A stretch of 6,042 bases of DNA, from contig JAUMWZ010000102.1 in the NCBI GenBank assembly GCA_030529405.1, forward strand, positions 1 through 6,042, written 5' to 3'. A program made the position numbers and the translations under genes. Under the pieces are notes generated by a model. That model was not told the DNA's origin, made no database searches, and saw only the letters and a list, made by a program, of their open reading frames with translations. Shown here one piece after another: positions 1-5,163 of the stretch. Source of the stretch: Bacteroides sp. Its GTDB lineage: Bacteria; Bacteroidota; Bacteroidia; Bacteroidales; Bacteroidaceae. Every line of letters begins with the position of its first letter. The first letter of the stretch is position 1.

Positions 1-441
1 TGTGTGTCCTGCTCTTCTTAACACACCTTTCTCTTGTGCATATAGCGGATTTATATGACCTGGACGTCCAAAAGTTTCTGGTGTAGACTTAGGATCGGCT
101 AAAGCTAATATCGTGGCAGCTCTATCTGCAGCCGACACCCCAGTAGTACAACCTTCTATTTTGTCTATTGTAACAGTAAAAGGAGTACCCAGCATAGACG
201 TGTTATCACTTACCTGTCTTGGCAAATCTAGTTCTTTGCAACGCTTAATAGTGATTGGTGCGCAAAGCAATCCACGTGCATGCTTTAGCATAAAGTTCAC
301 TTTCTCTGGCGTAATCAACTCTGCTGCGATGATTAAATCACCTTCATTCTCTCTGTCTTCATCATCAACTACGATGACAAACTTACCTGCCTTAAAGTCT
401 TCAATAGCTTCTTCTATTGAATCTAATTTTATATCTTTCAT
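1..441 (-). CDS. ribBA: 3,4-dihydroxy-2-butanone-4-phosphate synthase, probably bifunctional RibBA (N-terminal part, cut by window edge)
   Basis: This is the start of a cytoplasmic riboflavin-biosynthesis enzyme. The DHBP synthase domain turns ribulose 5-phosphate into 3,4-dihydroxy-2-butanone 4-phosphate plus formate and needs Mg2+. Reading the minus strand from ATG at 441 gives 147 codons open to base 1. Visible family motifs are the acidic loop DDEDRENEGD (residues 26-35), HARGLLCAPIT (54-64), TPFTVTID (86-93), TTGVSAADRA (99-108), GRPGHINPL (125-133) and RRAGHT at the edge, whose His146 matches the catalytic His of the RibB family. Bacteroidales homologues are usually fused to a C-terminal GTP cyclohydrolase II domain (about 400 residues in all). 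That half would lie outside the window, so RibB alone cannot be excluded. The gene begins 27 bases after the permease stop on the same strand, suggesting co-transcription. No Shine-Dalgarno is visible, which is normal for this phylum. Confidence 0.95.
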   Translation of the reverse strand, partial: MKDIKLDSIEEAIEDFKAGKFVIVVDDEDRENEGDLIIAAELITPEKVNFMLKHARGLLCAPITIKRCKELDLPRQVSDNTSMLGTPFTVTIDKIEGCTTGVSAADRAATILALADPKSTPETFGRPGHINPLYAQEKGVLRRAGHT

Positions 442-447
442 CTTATA

Positions 448-457
448 ATAGTACTAT
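448..457. repeat. 10-bp palindrome ATAGTACTAT between the permease and ribB/ribBA
   Basis: This perfect palindrome occupies much of the 27-base gap between the permease stop codon and the ribB/ribBA start, ending 7 bases upstream of that ATG. In RNA it is too short to make a stable hairpin. It could be a chance AT-rich palindrome, and no function is assigned. Confidence 0.3.
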
Positions 458-468
458 ATGTATTTTTA

Positions 469-1938
469 TTATTGTGTAATTCTAAGCAGTCTCCCTATAT
501 ATTGGAAAAAACTTATCAACTTCTTTATTCTGCTGTCATTAAGATTTACGTTGAAAGCGTCTTTATTAGACTTGTAAGTTAAGTATGCTCCAAGCGGAAG
601 TAATATCATTGTGCTAAACCACATACCTATCCATACCACCCAAACATCATCTCTTGCCATCTTATATCCAGTACTATCTATCAGATAATATGTAATAAAT
701 ATAAGTACAGACAATACTACTGGTATGCCAAGTCCACCTTTACGAATAATTGCACCAAGAGGAGCGCCAATGAAAAGGAATAGCAAACAAGACAAAGATA
801 TAGTGAACTTCTTATGCCATTCTATTTTGTGCCTTCTCAGATTATAATCGTTTGACTCTACAATAAAGTTCTCACTGCTCAGACCACTACTTTCTCCATT
901 CACACGTCCAAAAGCAGAAGTAAGTACTTGCTTCTTATCTTCCAAAGACATTGATGCGAATATACTATCTACATTATAATCACTAAGGTTTAATGTAGCA
1001 GCATCTACTTCGCCAGCTTCACAGCTTTGCCAAGTAGATACATGTAGGCTACCTTCTGAAATATCTCTATAAAACTTATTACCGATGCTGTCTGCCACGT
1101 GTTTCATAGAGTCTATTGACGTAGATAGTGTTTGTATGTTTTTCGAAACAGACTGACCCGACATGATGTCTGTATCTGTCATGTTAAAGTTTGAGTCATA
1201 CTCAATAAATATATTCTTCTCTCTGAAAGACTCACGCCTATAAGGAACATTTTCAGAATTCATATTCTGAGCCCTCAAATTCTGGAATAAATCGCCACTA
1301 TATAAACGTAGGAATAGCCCGCTTTGGTCTGATATGTTCTCCATTTTTGCAGAGTCTGCATACATAATATTAGCATTGTCAAACCCCTCTCTAAAGTCAT
1401 ATATCAAGACATTATACAACATTCCTGTTTTTCGGTCTTTTTTCTTGACACGTATTTTATAATCTCTCACTCCCGAGTAGAACACATTTTCAGGGACTTG
1501 TACTTCAGGATTTTTCTGCTTTATAGATATGAATATTGTGCCTAGGCTCTTGTGTGCAAACGGAGCTACAACATTTTGGAAGTAGAAAGAAACGAAAACA
1601 GTAAATACAGAGAAAAGAACAAGCGAACGCATTATTCTGACCAATGGCACACCTGCTGCTTTCATAGCCAATAGTTCATATCTTTCTCCGAGATTACCGA
1701 ATGTTATAAGTGATGTAAGTAATACGGCAAGTGGAAGTGCAGCAGGCACACATGTCAGCCCACAATAGAAGAAAAACTTGAAGATTACATACATATCAAG
1801 TCCTTTACCCACAAGGTCATCGACATACTTCCACAAGAACTGCATCATAAATACAAAAAGACTTATGAAGAAGTTACCTATGAATAGAAGAATAAAAGAG
1901 TTAAAAACAAACTTGTCTATTTTCTTTATGCCGAGCAT
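469..1938 (-). CDS. LptF/LptG-family permease (YjgP/YjgQ), long Bacteroidota form
   Basis: This is an inner-membrane permease subunit of the Lpt machine, which pairs with the LptB ATPase to extract lipopolysaccharide and pass it to the periplasmic bridge. The 489 residues show the family's 3+3 arrangement. Helices lie at about 13-35, 55-80 and 101-125, followed by a large periplasmic domain at about 126-377 and helices at about 378-398, 403-423 and 432-453. Hallmarks are the cytoplasmic coupling segment LGERYELLAMKAAGVPL (83-99) and the motif KKFTISLSCLLFLFIGAPLG (376-395), followed by AIIRKGGLG. E. coli LptF and LptG are about 360 residues. The extra length here is mostly a Ser/Asp-rich, probably helical stretch at about 255-365 of the periplasmic domain, as seen in longer Bacteroidota versions. 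Whether it acts as LptF or LptG cannot be told from this sequence. It has its own promoter at 1966-1996 and precedes ribB/ribBA. Confidence 0.93.
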   Translation of the reverse strand: MLGIKKIDKFVFNSFILLFIGNFFISLFVFMMQFLWKYVDDLVGKGLDMYVIFKFFFYCGLTCVPAALPLAVLLTSLITFGNLGERYELLAMKAAGVPLVRIMRSLVLFSVFTVFVSFYFQNVVAPFAHKSLGTIFISIKQKNPEVQVPENVFYSGVRDYKIRVKKKDRKTGMLYNVLIYDFREGFDNANIMYADSAKMENISDQSGLFLRLYSGDLFQNLRAQNMNSENVPYRRESFREKNIFIEYDSNFNMTDTDIMSGQSVSKNIQTLSTSIDSMKHVADSIGNKFYRDISEGSLHVSTWQSCEAGEVDAATLNLSDYNVDSIFASMSLEDKKQVLTSAFGRVNGESSGLSSENFIVESNDYNLRRHKIEWHKKFTISLSCLLFLFIGAPLGAIIRKGGLGIPVVLSVLIFITYYLIDSTGYKMARDDVWVVWIGMWFSTMILLPLGAYLTYKSNKDAFNVNLNDSRIKKLISFFQYIGRLLRITQ

Positions 1939-1944
1939 TTCTAT

Positions 1945-1963
1945 ATAGTTTAGAATAAACTAT
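1945..1963 (-). promoter_or_regulatory. Perfect inverted repeat in the permease leader
   Basis: ATAGTTTA and TAAACTAT form a perfect 8-bp inverted repeat separated by three bases. It sits between the predicted -7 box (1966-1973) and the permease ATG (1938). The predicted transcript starts at about 1961-1962, so the hairpin would fill nearly the whole leader of about 23 nt and end six bases before the start codon. It could act as an operator overlapping the start of transcription, or as an RNA hairpin affecting translation. The sequence also resembles the dispersed TATATAGTTT unit found elsewhere in the window. Confidence 0.4.
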
Positions 1964-1965
1964 GG

Positions 1966-1996
1966 CAAATTTAGACTAAAAAAGTATGCAAGCAAG
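1966..1996 (-). promoter_or_regulatory. Bacteroidota-type promoter for the permease gene
   Basis: On the minus strand, CTTG (1996-1993) is followed by 19 bases and then TAAATTTG (1973-1966). This gives an exact match to the -7 consensus TAnnTTTG and a three-of-four match to the -33 TTTG, with canonical spacing. It implies a transcript starting about 23 nt upstream of the permease ATG and reading on into ribB/ribBA. It is predicted from consensus only. Confidence 0.55.
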
Positions 1997-2018
1997 TTTT
2001 TCAACTAATTAAAGTTAG

Positions 2019-2405
2019 CTAAAAACCATACTTACGTCTGAGATTACTCATTTGTGTATCCCACAAGCTTATTAAGTCATCAGTTTCTCCTTCTTCTGCA
2101 AAGTCCACCACAGACAATATATAATCGTCTGTAAGCTCCGTATGATTTATTTTCATTTCAAAGTAGCTATCTTCAAGTTCGTCATCTCTCCACTTAAAAC
2201 GAATACAAGAGCAGGGTCTAACCTTTATAATATCTGCTTCTCTAATTTCGTTCTTTCCCCAGCGGAAGGTTGCTATTTCATCATCAAACTGCACTTCATC
2301 GGCAAACCATTCACTTAGATATATAGGAGAACTGATAACCTCCCACAACATCTTTCCAGATGTTGTGTTCATAGTATATTCTATATCTATTTTTTTCTTA
2401 TTCAT
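2019..2405 (-). CDS. START-like (AHSA1/SRPBCC-fold) domain protein of the Bacteroidota family
   Basis: This is a small soluble, probably cytoplasmic protein with the helix-grip fold of the START/Bet v1 superfamily. Its ligand and role are not known to me. From ATG at 2405 it has 128 residues. Features I recognise from Bacteroidales homologues are an N-terminal strand KKKIDIEYTM, a helix ending SEWFAD (about residues 31-36), FRWG (47-50), an IRFKW strand, SYFEMK, the segment ELTDDYILSVVDFA and a C-terminal helix ending LWDTQMSNLRRKYGF. An in-frame ATG at 2417 would add MLIT. I prefer 2405 because family members start with M-x-K-x-K-I-x-I-E-Y, but neither start has a Shine-Dalgarno. The gene lies 80 bases upstream of the permease on the same strand and may share its transcript. 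The family is confident; the biological role is not. Confidence 0.88.
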   Translation of the reverse strand: MNKKKIDIEYTMNTTSGKMLWEVISSPIYLSEWFADEVQFDDEIATFRWGKNEIREADIIKVRPCSCIRFKWRDDELEDSYFEMKINHTELTDDYILSVVDFAEEGETDDLISLWDTQMSNLRRKYGF

Positions 2406-2428
2406 AGTTATTAGCATATTTTACTGCC

Positions 2429-2460
2429 TAAAAGTATGAATTATACTTCAAAAACACAAC
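2429..2460 (-). promoter_or_regulatory. Possible promoter for the START-like gene
   Basis: On the minus strand, GTTG (2460-2457), a 20-base spacer and TACTTTTA (2436-2429) lie 12-24 bases upstream of the two candidate start codons. The -7 box differs from TAnnTTTG only in the last base and the -33 box carries TTG. The position suits a short leader. The match is imperfect, so confidence is modest. Confidence 0.38.
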
Positions 2461-2464
2461 AGTT

Positions 2465-2686
2465 TAACTTACTTGTCTAATTTTTTATTGAAGAAAAAAA
2501 ACGCTTACAAGCTACAAAAAAGTGTCATAAACAGAAAAAACACGCGTCAGAGAGCTACAAGCCAGTTCAAAGAAGTATTGATATAATAAAAACAAAGACA
2601 AGATTTTTTCTTCTAAATAAATAGCACAGCATAGAAAAACCACTTATTCAATCCAACAAATAAGAGAATAACAATCAAAAACAGAA
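2465..2686. other. AT-rich intergenic stretch without a recognisable gene
   Basis: This is the middle of the 365-base gap between the START-like gene and the tRNA. It is rich in A-runs on the plus strand and has stop codons in all frames, with no coding pattern. The octamer AGCTACAA occurs twice about 50 bases apart. I see no convincing terminator, RNA gene or long inverted repeat. Confidence 0.5.
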
Positions 2687-2687
2687 A

Positions 2688-2702
2688 ATATATACAGTTT
2701 AG
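2688..2702. repeat. Single copy of the dispersed TATATACAGTTTA element
   Basis: The 13-mer TATATACAGTTTA at 2689-2701 is identical to those at 2992-3004 and 4962-4974. This copy stands alone, ending 22 bases upstream of the -33 box of the tRNA promoter. See the three clustered arrays for the full pattern. Confidence 0.6.
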
Positions 2703-2723
2703 GACAAAAAAGATTGATTTTAT

Positions 2724-2754
2724 TTTGCAGGTTAATAAAAAACCAATACATTTG
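2724..2754 (+). promoter_or_regulatory. Consensus Bacteroidota promoter for the tRNA gene
   Basis: TTTG (2724-2727), a 19-base spacer and TACATTTG (2747-2754) match the Bacteroidota -33/-7 consensus exactly. The predicted start at about 2758 gives a 5' leader of about 25 nt before the mature tRNA. That leader can form GATAA-GCAA-TTATC, a 5-bp stem with a GNRA-type tetraloop just ahead of the RNase P site. Confidence 0.72.
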
Positions 2755-2782
2755 CACCCGAATTGATAAGCAATTATCACTT

Positions 2783-2856
2783 GGCGGGATAGCTCAGCTG
2801 GTTAGAGCGCATGATTCATAATCATGAGGTCCGGGGTTCAAGTCCCCGTCCCGCTA
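2783..2856 (+). tRNA. tRNA with anticodon CAU, probably elongator tRNA-Met
   Basis: The 74 bases fold as a complete cloverleaf. The acceptor is GGCGGGA/TCCCGCT with a G-U first pair, the D stem GCTC/GAGC, the anticodon stem CATGA/TCATG with loop TTCATAA, and the T arm CGGGG-TTCAAGT-CCCCG. The variable loop is AGGTC and the discriminator base is A. No CCA is encoded (the next bases are CAC), so CCA must be added after transcription. It is not the initiator: that needs a mismatched 1-72 pair and three G-C pairs at the base of the anticodon stem, and neither is present. A CAU anticodon is also carried by the lysidine-modified tRNA-Ile2. I favour elongator Met by overall similarity, but the two need a model-based comparison. 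Confidence 0.93.
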
Positions 2857-2863
2857 CACTGCT

Positions 2864-2900
2864 AATAGAGAGTAACCAAAAGTTACTCTCTATTTCTTTT
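2864..2900 (+). terminator. Intrinsic terminator of the tRNA transcript
   Basis: AATAGAGAGTAAC (2864-2876) pairs perfectly with GTTACTCTCTATT (2882-2894) around a five-base loop, followed by TCTTTT and an AT-rich tail. The 13-bp stem begins 8 bases after the tRNA discriminator base. Confidence 0.85.
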
Positions 2901-2961
2901 TATATACTATTATTACCTATCACTCCTATCATCTGTATTGAGTAAACAAAACATCAGTCAT

Positions 2962-3073
2962 TTACAAACTATATACAACTAGAAAGTCAGTTATATACAG
3001 TTTAGTAGTCAGCTATATATAAACTAAAAACCAACCGTATATGGTTTGCAAAGAGGCTATATCCCGTATACAA
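2962..3073. repeat. Array A: degenerate TATATA-centred repeats at about 22-base spacing
   Basis: Five TATATA-like cores start at 2970, 2992, 3014, 3038 and 3058, so spacing is 22, 22, 24 and 20 bases, and a GTATAC sits at 3066. The two clearest units read AGTCAGTTATATACAGTTTA (2985-3004) and AGTCAGCTATATATAAACTA (3007-3026). The first unit has the inverse flank, AAACTATATACAACT (2966-2980). The fourth is a small hairpin, AAACCA/TGGTTT (3028-3033 with 3042-3047), around GTATA. The array lies between the converging tRNA and lipoprotein transcription units and contains no coding pattern. The segment 2965-3000 aligns without gaps to 6007-6042 (29 of 36 bases the same). Confidence 0.6.
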
Positions 3074-3085
3074 CACCGAAAGCAA

Positions 3086-3100
3086 CAAAACACATCACAT
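3086..3100. repeat. 15-base exact direct repeat, copy 1
   Basis: CAAAACACATCACAT recurs exactly at 5896-5910, on the same strand. Each copy lies beside or within one of the TATATA arrays, so it may be part of the same repeat family. Confidence 0.45.
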
Positions 3101-3112
3101 GCAAGAATAAAA

Positions 3113-3146
3113 AAATCCCCAGACTAAACTATTAGTCTGAGGATTT
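3113..3146 (-). terminator. Intrinsic terminator of the lipoprotein gene
   Basis: AAATCC-C-CAGACTAA pairs with TTAGTCTG-A-GGATTT around a four-base loop, giving 14 pairs with one C-A mismatch. Read on the minus strand, the stem lies 27 bases after the lipoprotein stop codon and is followed by a T-rich tail (the A-run at 3109-3115). The plus strand also has some T residues after the stem, so it may work in both directions against tRNA read-through. Confidence 0.85.
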
Positions 3147-3173
3147 ATATATCAATAATCTATTATAAGACTG

Positions 3174-4646
3174 TTATTTAACCTTGTAAACAACTATATC
3201 GTAGAAAGCATCTTCAATAGATGTTTCGTTCACATGCACCAACTGAACTCTAAGTGTTAGATTACCGTCTTTCAATACTGCAGAAATCAAATTGAATGTT
3301 GGACGCTCAAAGTACACATCAAGCATACTCTTTTCGTGCCCTCCTGTTATAATTTCAACAGGATAATCTTTATTATTAGACTTATCCCAATAAATATTCT
3401 TGCTTATCCCATCTCTTTTCAAAGAAAGTTGTGTGTGTTTAATCCAAACTGCAGGAGCAGGAATTTTAGAAGTGACATCACCGTCAGGAGTAGATGAAGA
3501 TACTTTCTTCTTCATATACTCTAACAAGTCATGACTTGAATATATCTGTAACTCTTGTTTCAAATCAGACAAAGGCTTAAACCCAGTTATTTCCTTAGTC
3601 AGATTAACTAGATTAACGTCACCATCTCGATAATTAAGATTAAAGTCAAAGTTTAATGAATTTGAGAAATCACTCTTATTCCTCATAGAGTTTACATTTC
3701 TTTCGGCTGCATACACACTTGTATCATAAGAAATCATATCGCCCATAAAAAGAGATAAGTTTTCGTATACTCCACGCATATATTTGCCTTTAGCAAAATC
3801 TTTGTTTACAACTACCTTGTGATGATAATATTTAGACCTATTAAAATCTAGTTTTACCACGTTGTTAGACTTAAATCCGTCGTAACTAAACTTCATTTCT
3901 AGAGTGCTATCAAACTGTCTGCCTTTTAGTTCTATTGACTCAACCTTTAGTTTCTCTATATCTTCTGGAGTAAGGTCATATTTCTCTGAACTGTAAGAAG
4001 TAGCATAAAACTCTACATAGTCTTTCAAGATATCGACAGTAAACTTTTCTGTACCTTTCTTTAGTATAAGGCTTTCAAAGTCTAAGTTCTTATATCTCTC
4101 TTCCTCGTTGTTATTCCATTTTACTTGCAAAGAAGATGCTACTCTATATCTTTCTGGTTTTTTCTTAAAACCTGTGCTTTCGAAAAGTTTATCAAACTCT
4201 TGTCCGCTGATTGTACCTTTTATCTTATAAGTTATTTTACCGTCAGTATCTGCCCTATTTATGCTTATCACTTCGGCAACTCTAACAGTCTTACCGTCTA
4301 CAACCTTTTCATCTTTGAAGTTCTTTATCTTTTGTTCAGCGTAATATACTACTTTGTTCTTGTCGAACTCATAATATTTCTCAGCATCAGCAAGTGTAAA
4401 TTCAACTACAACATTATTGTTTTCGTTTTCATTACCCTCGTTATTTCCTTGTTCATTACCATTATTTCCTTGCTCGTTTCCGTTGTTCCCCTGCTCGTTT
4501 CCGCTCTGTTCATCTTTTGTCTTAGCATTGTCTACTTTCTTTTCTTCTTGTTTCTTTACTTGAGGAACATCAATTTTGTCCTCTCCACAAGCGTAGAAAG
4601 AAAAAGCAACAACTAATAGTAAAAATAATTTCTTCATCTTTTGCAT
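3174..4646 (-). CDS. Secreted lipoprotein of unknown function with an N/E/Q/G repeat linker
   Basis: I do not recognise a named family. The 490 residues begin with a lipoprotein signal peptide: Lys-rich start, hydrophobic LFLLLVVAFSF and a lipobox ending FYAC with Cys20 as the lipidated residue. GEDK follows the Cys. Acidic residues just after it resemble the Bacteroidota lipoprotein export signal, so the protein may be displayed on the cell surface. Residues about 24-78 are a charged, low-complexity linker with three tandem copies of GNEQGNN (49-69). The rest (about 80-490) is Tyr/Lys/Asp-rich and looks mainly beta-stranded, with no catalytic motif I can identify. The second in-frame Met (codon at 4637, giving MKKLFLLL) is an equally good start. 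It is transcribed alone, with a promoter at 4726-4756 and a terminator at 3113-3146, and is bracketed by repeat arrays A and B. Confidence 0.85.
   Translation of the reverse strand: MQKMKKLFLLLVVAFSFYACGEDKIDVPQVKKQEEKKVDNAKTKDEQSGNEQGNNGNEQGNNGNEQGNNEGNENENNNVVVEFTLADAEKYYEFDKNKVVYYAEQKIKNFKDEKVVDGKTVRVAEVISINRADTDGKITYKIKGTISGQEFDKLFESTGFKKKPERYRVASSLQVKWNNNEEERYKNLDFESLILKKGTEKFTVDILKDYVEFYATSYSSEKYDLTPEDIEKLKVESIELKGRQFDSTLEMKFSYDGFKSNNVVKLDFNRSKYYHHKVVVNKDFAKGKYMRGVYENLSLFMGDMISYDTSVYAAERNVNSMRNKSDFSNSLNFDFNLNYRDGDVNLVNLTKEITGFKPLSDLKQELQIYSSHDLLEYMKKKVSSSTPDGDVTSKIPAPAVWIKHTQLSLKRDGISKNIYWDKSNNKDYPVEIITGGHEKSMLDVYFERPTFNLISAVLKDGNLTLRVQLVHVNETSIEDAFYDIVVYKVK
4440..4502 (-). repeat. In-frame tandem repeat, three 21-base units
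   Basis: Three adjacent 21-base units (4440-4460, 4461-4481, 4482-4502) each encode GNEQGNN in the lipoprotein linker. The units differ mainly at third codon positions, so the protein repeat is perfect while the DNA has diverged. This suggests an old duplication kept at protein level rather than a recent slippage event. It is followed by a degenerate tail coding EGNENENNN. Confidence 0.85.
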
Positions 4647-4725
4647 CTTTTCTATTTAACATCTTGGCGAATAAAAGACGTGTTTAAGTTTTCAATAAAA
4701 CCACTATCTCCTAATTCTCCGAATG

Positions 4726-4759
4726 CAAAAGTAAAACAAGTTATTATTACATCAACAAA
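4726..4759 (-). promoter_or_regulatory. Likely promoter for the lipoprotein gene
   Basis: On the minus strand, TACTTTTG (4733-4726) matches TAnnTTTG exactly. A 19-base spacer separates it from GTTG (4756-4753), and an exact TTTG lies three bases further out (4759-4756, 22-base spacer). The predicted transcript has a leader of about 75 nt before the ATG at 4646. Confidence 0.55.
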
Positions 4760-4865
4760 AATCAATATAATTATAAGTGTAAAAAGCATCTTTATTCACT
4801 TTTTAAGATTACAGACTTCCTTTTTGTTGCAATAACGCTTAAAACATTATCAATTTAACACTGAA

Positions 4866-4976
4866 AAACAGTATATAGAAAGACAATTTCCAAACAATAT
4901 ATAGTTTGACTATAATTTATATATAGTTTTCACACAAATAATATACAGTTTGCAAGTCAGCTATATACAGTTTACC
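4866..4976. repeat. Array B: degenerate TATATA-centred repeats at about 22-base spacing
   Basis: Cores start at 4872, 4898, 4920, 4940 and 4962 (spacing 26, 22, 20 and 22). The best unit, AGTCAGCTATATACAGTTTA (4955-4974), differs from the one at 2985-3004 by a single base. The second unit, CAAACAATATATAGTTTG (4891-4908), is a near-perfect 18-base palindrome (16 of 18 positions symmetrical). The array lies between the divergent lipoprotein and rubrerythrin promoters and ends about 55 bases upstream of the rubrerythrin -33 box. No coding pattern is present. Confidence 0.6.
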
Positions 4977-5030
4977 AATCATACATTTTCAGTACAAAAT
5001 CACTTTTCACTGAAAACACACCCTAAAAAG

Positions 5031-5062
5031 TTTGATATATAAGCCAATTAGCAATAAATTTG
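5031..5062 (+). promoter_or_regulatory. Consensus Bacteroidota promoter for the rubrerythrin gene
   Basis: TTTG (5031-5034), a 20-base spacer and TAAATTTG (5055-5062) match the -33/-7 consensus exactly. Transcription would start at about 5066, leaving an unusually long leader of nearly 100 nt before the ATG at 5164. Confidence 0.72.
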
Positions 5063-5080
5063 CGTCATAATGTGACTAAA

Positions 5081-5130
5081 GAGTGGCTCATCAGACTATA
5101 AAAGGCTATGTAAAAGATCTGAGCTCACTC
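5081..5130 (+). promoter_or_regulatory. Hairpin in the rubrerythrin 5' leader
   Basis: GAGTGGCTCA (5081-5090) pairs with TGAGCTCACTC (5120-5130), giving ten base pairs with one bulged T (5125) around a 29-base loop. A weaker alternative pairs TCAGA (5091-5095) with TCTGA (5118-5122), which competes with the inner half of the main stem. No U-run follows, so it is not an ordinary terminator. It may be a leader RNA regulatory or stabilising structure, or a protein-binding dyad. It matches no riboswitch class that I recognise. Confidence 0.45.
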
Positions 5131-5163
5131 GGTATTTGTAATAATGACTAAACTTTTTTGACT

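Noticed and set aside
113..448. Plus-strand open frame of 111 codons
   Set aside because: It lies antisense to the clear ribB/ribBA coding sequence, and its translation is low-complexity Ser-rich with no family features.
442..468. FMN riboswitch ahead of ribB/ribBA
   Set aside because: The gap to the permease is only 27 bases, too short for the aptamer, and no FMN-box sequences are seen.
2783..2856. tRNA gene as an attachment site of an integrated element
   Set aside because: No second copy of the tRNA 3' end, no integrase gene and no change in gene content is visible in the window.
4125..4616. Plus-strand open frame of 163 codons that looks like a membrane protein
   Set aside because: It is antisense to the lipoprotein gene. 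The hydrophobicity arises from reading Lys/Asn/Glu codons on the opposite strand.
4641..4835. Plus-strand open frame of 64 codons between the lipoprotein and rubrerythrin genes
   Set aside because: It overlaps the lipoprotein promoter and leader, has no promoter or ribosome site of its own, and its translation shows no recognisable features.
4866..4976. CRISPR array
   Set aside because: The period of 22 bases is filled by the degenerate repeat itself, with no unique spacers of 26-40 bases. Units are poorly conserved and occur in both orientations, and no cas gene is present.
5158..5163. TTG start for the rubrerythrin adding two residues
   Set aside because: The ATG at 5164 gives the family-typical MKKFRCTVCG start.
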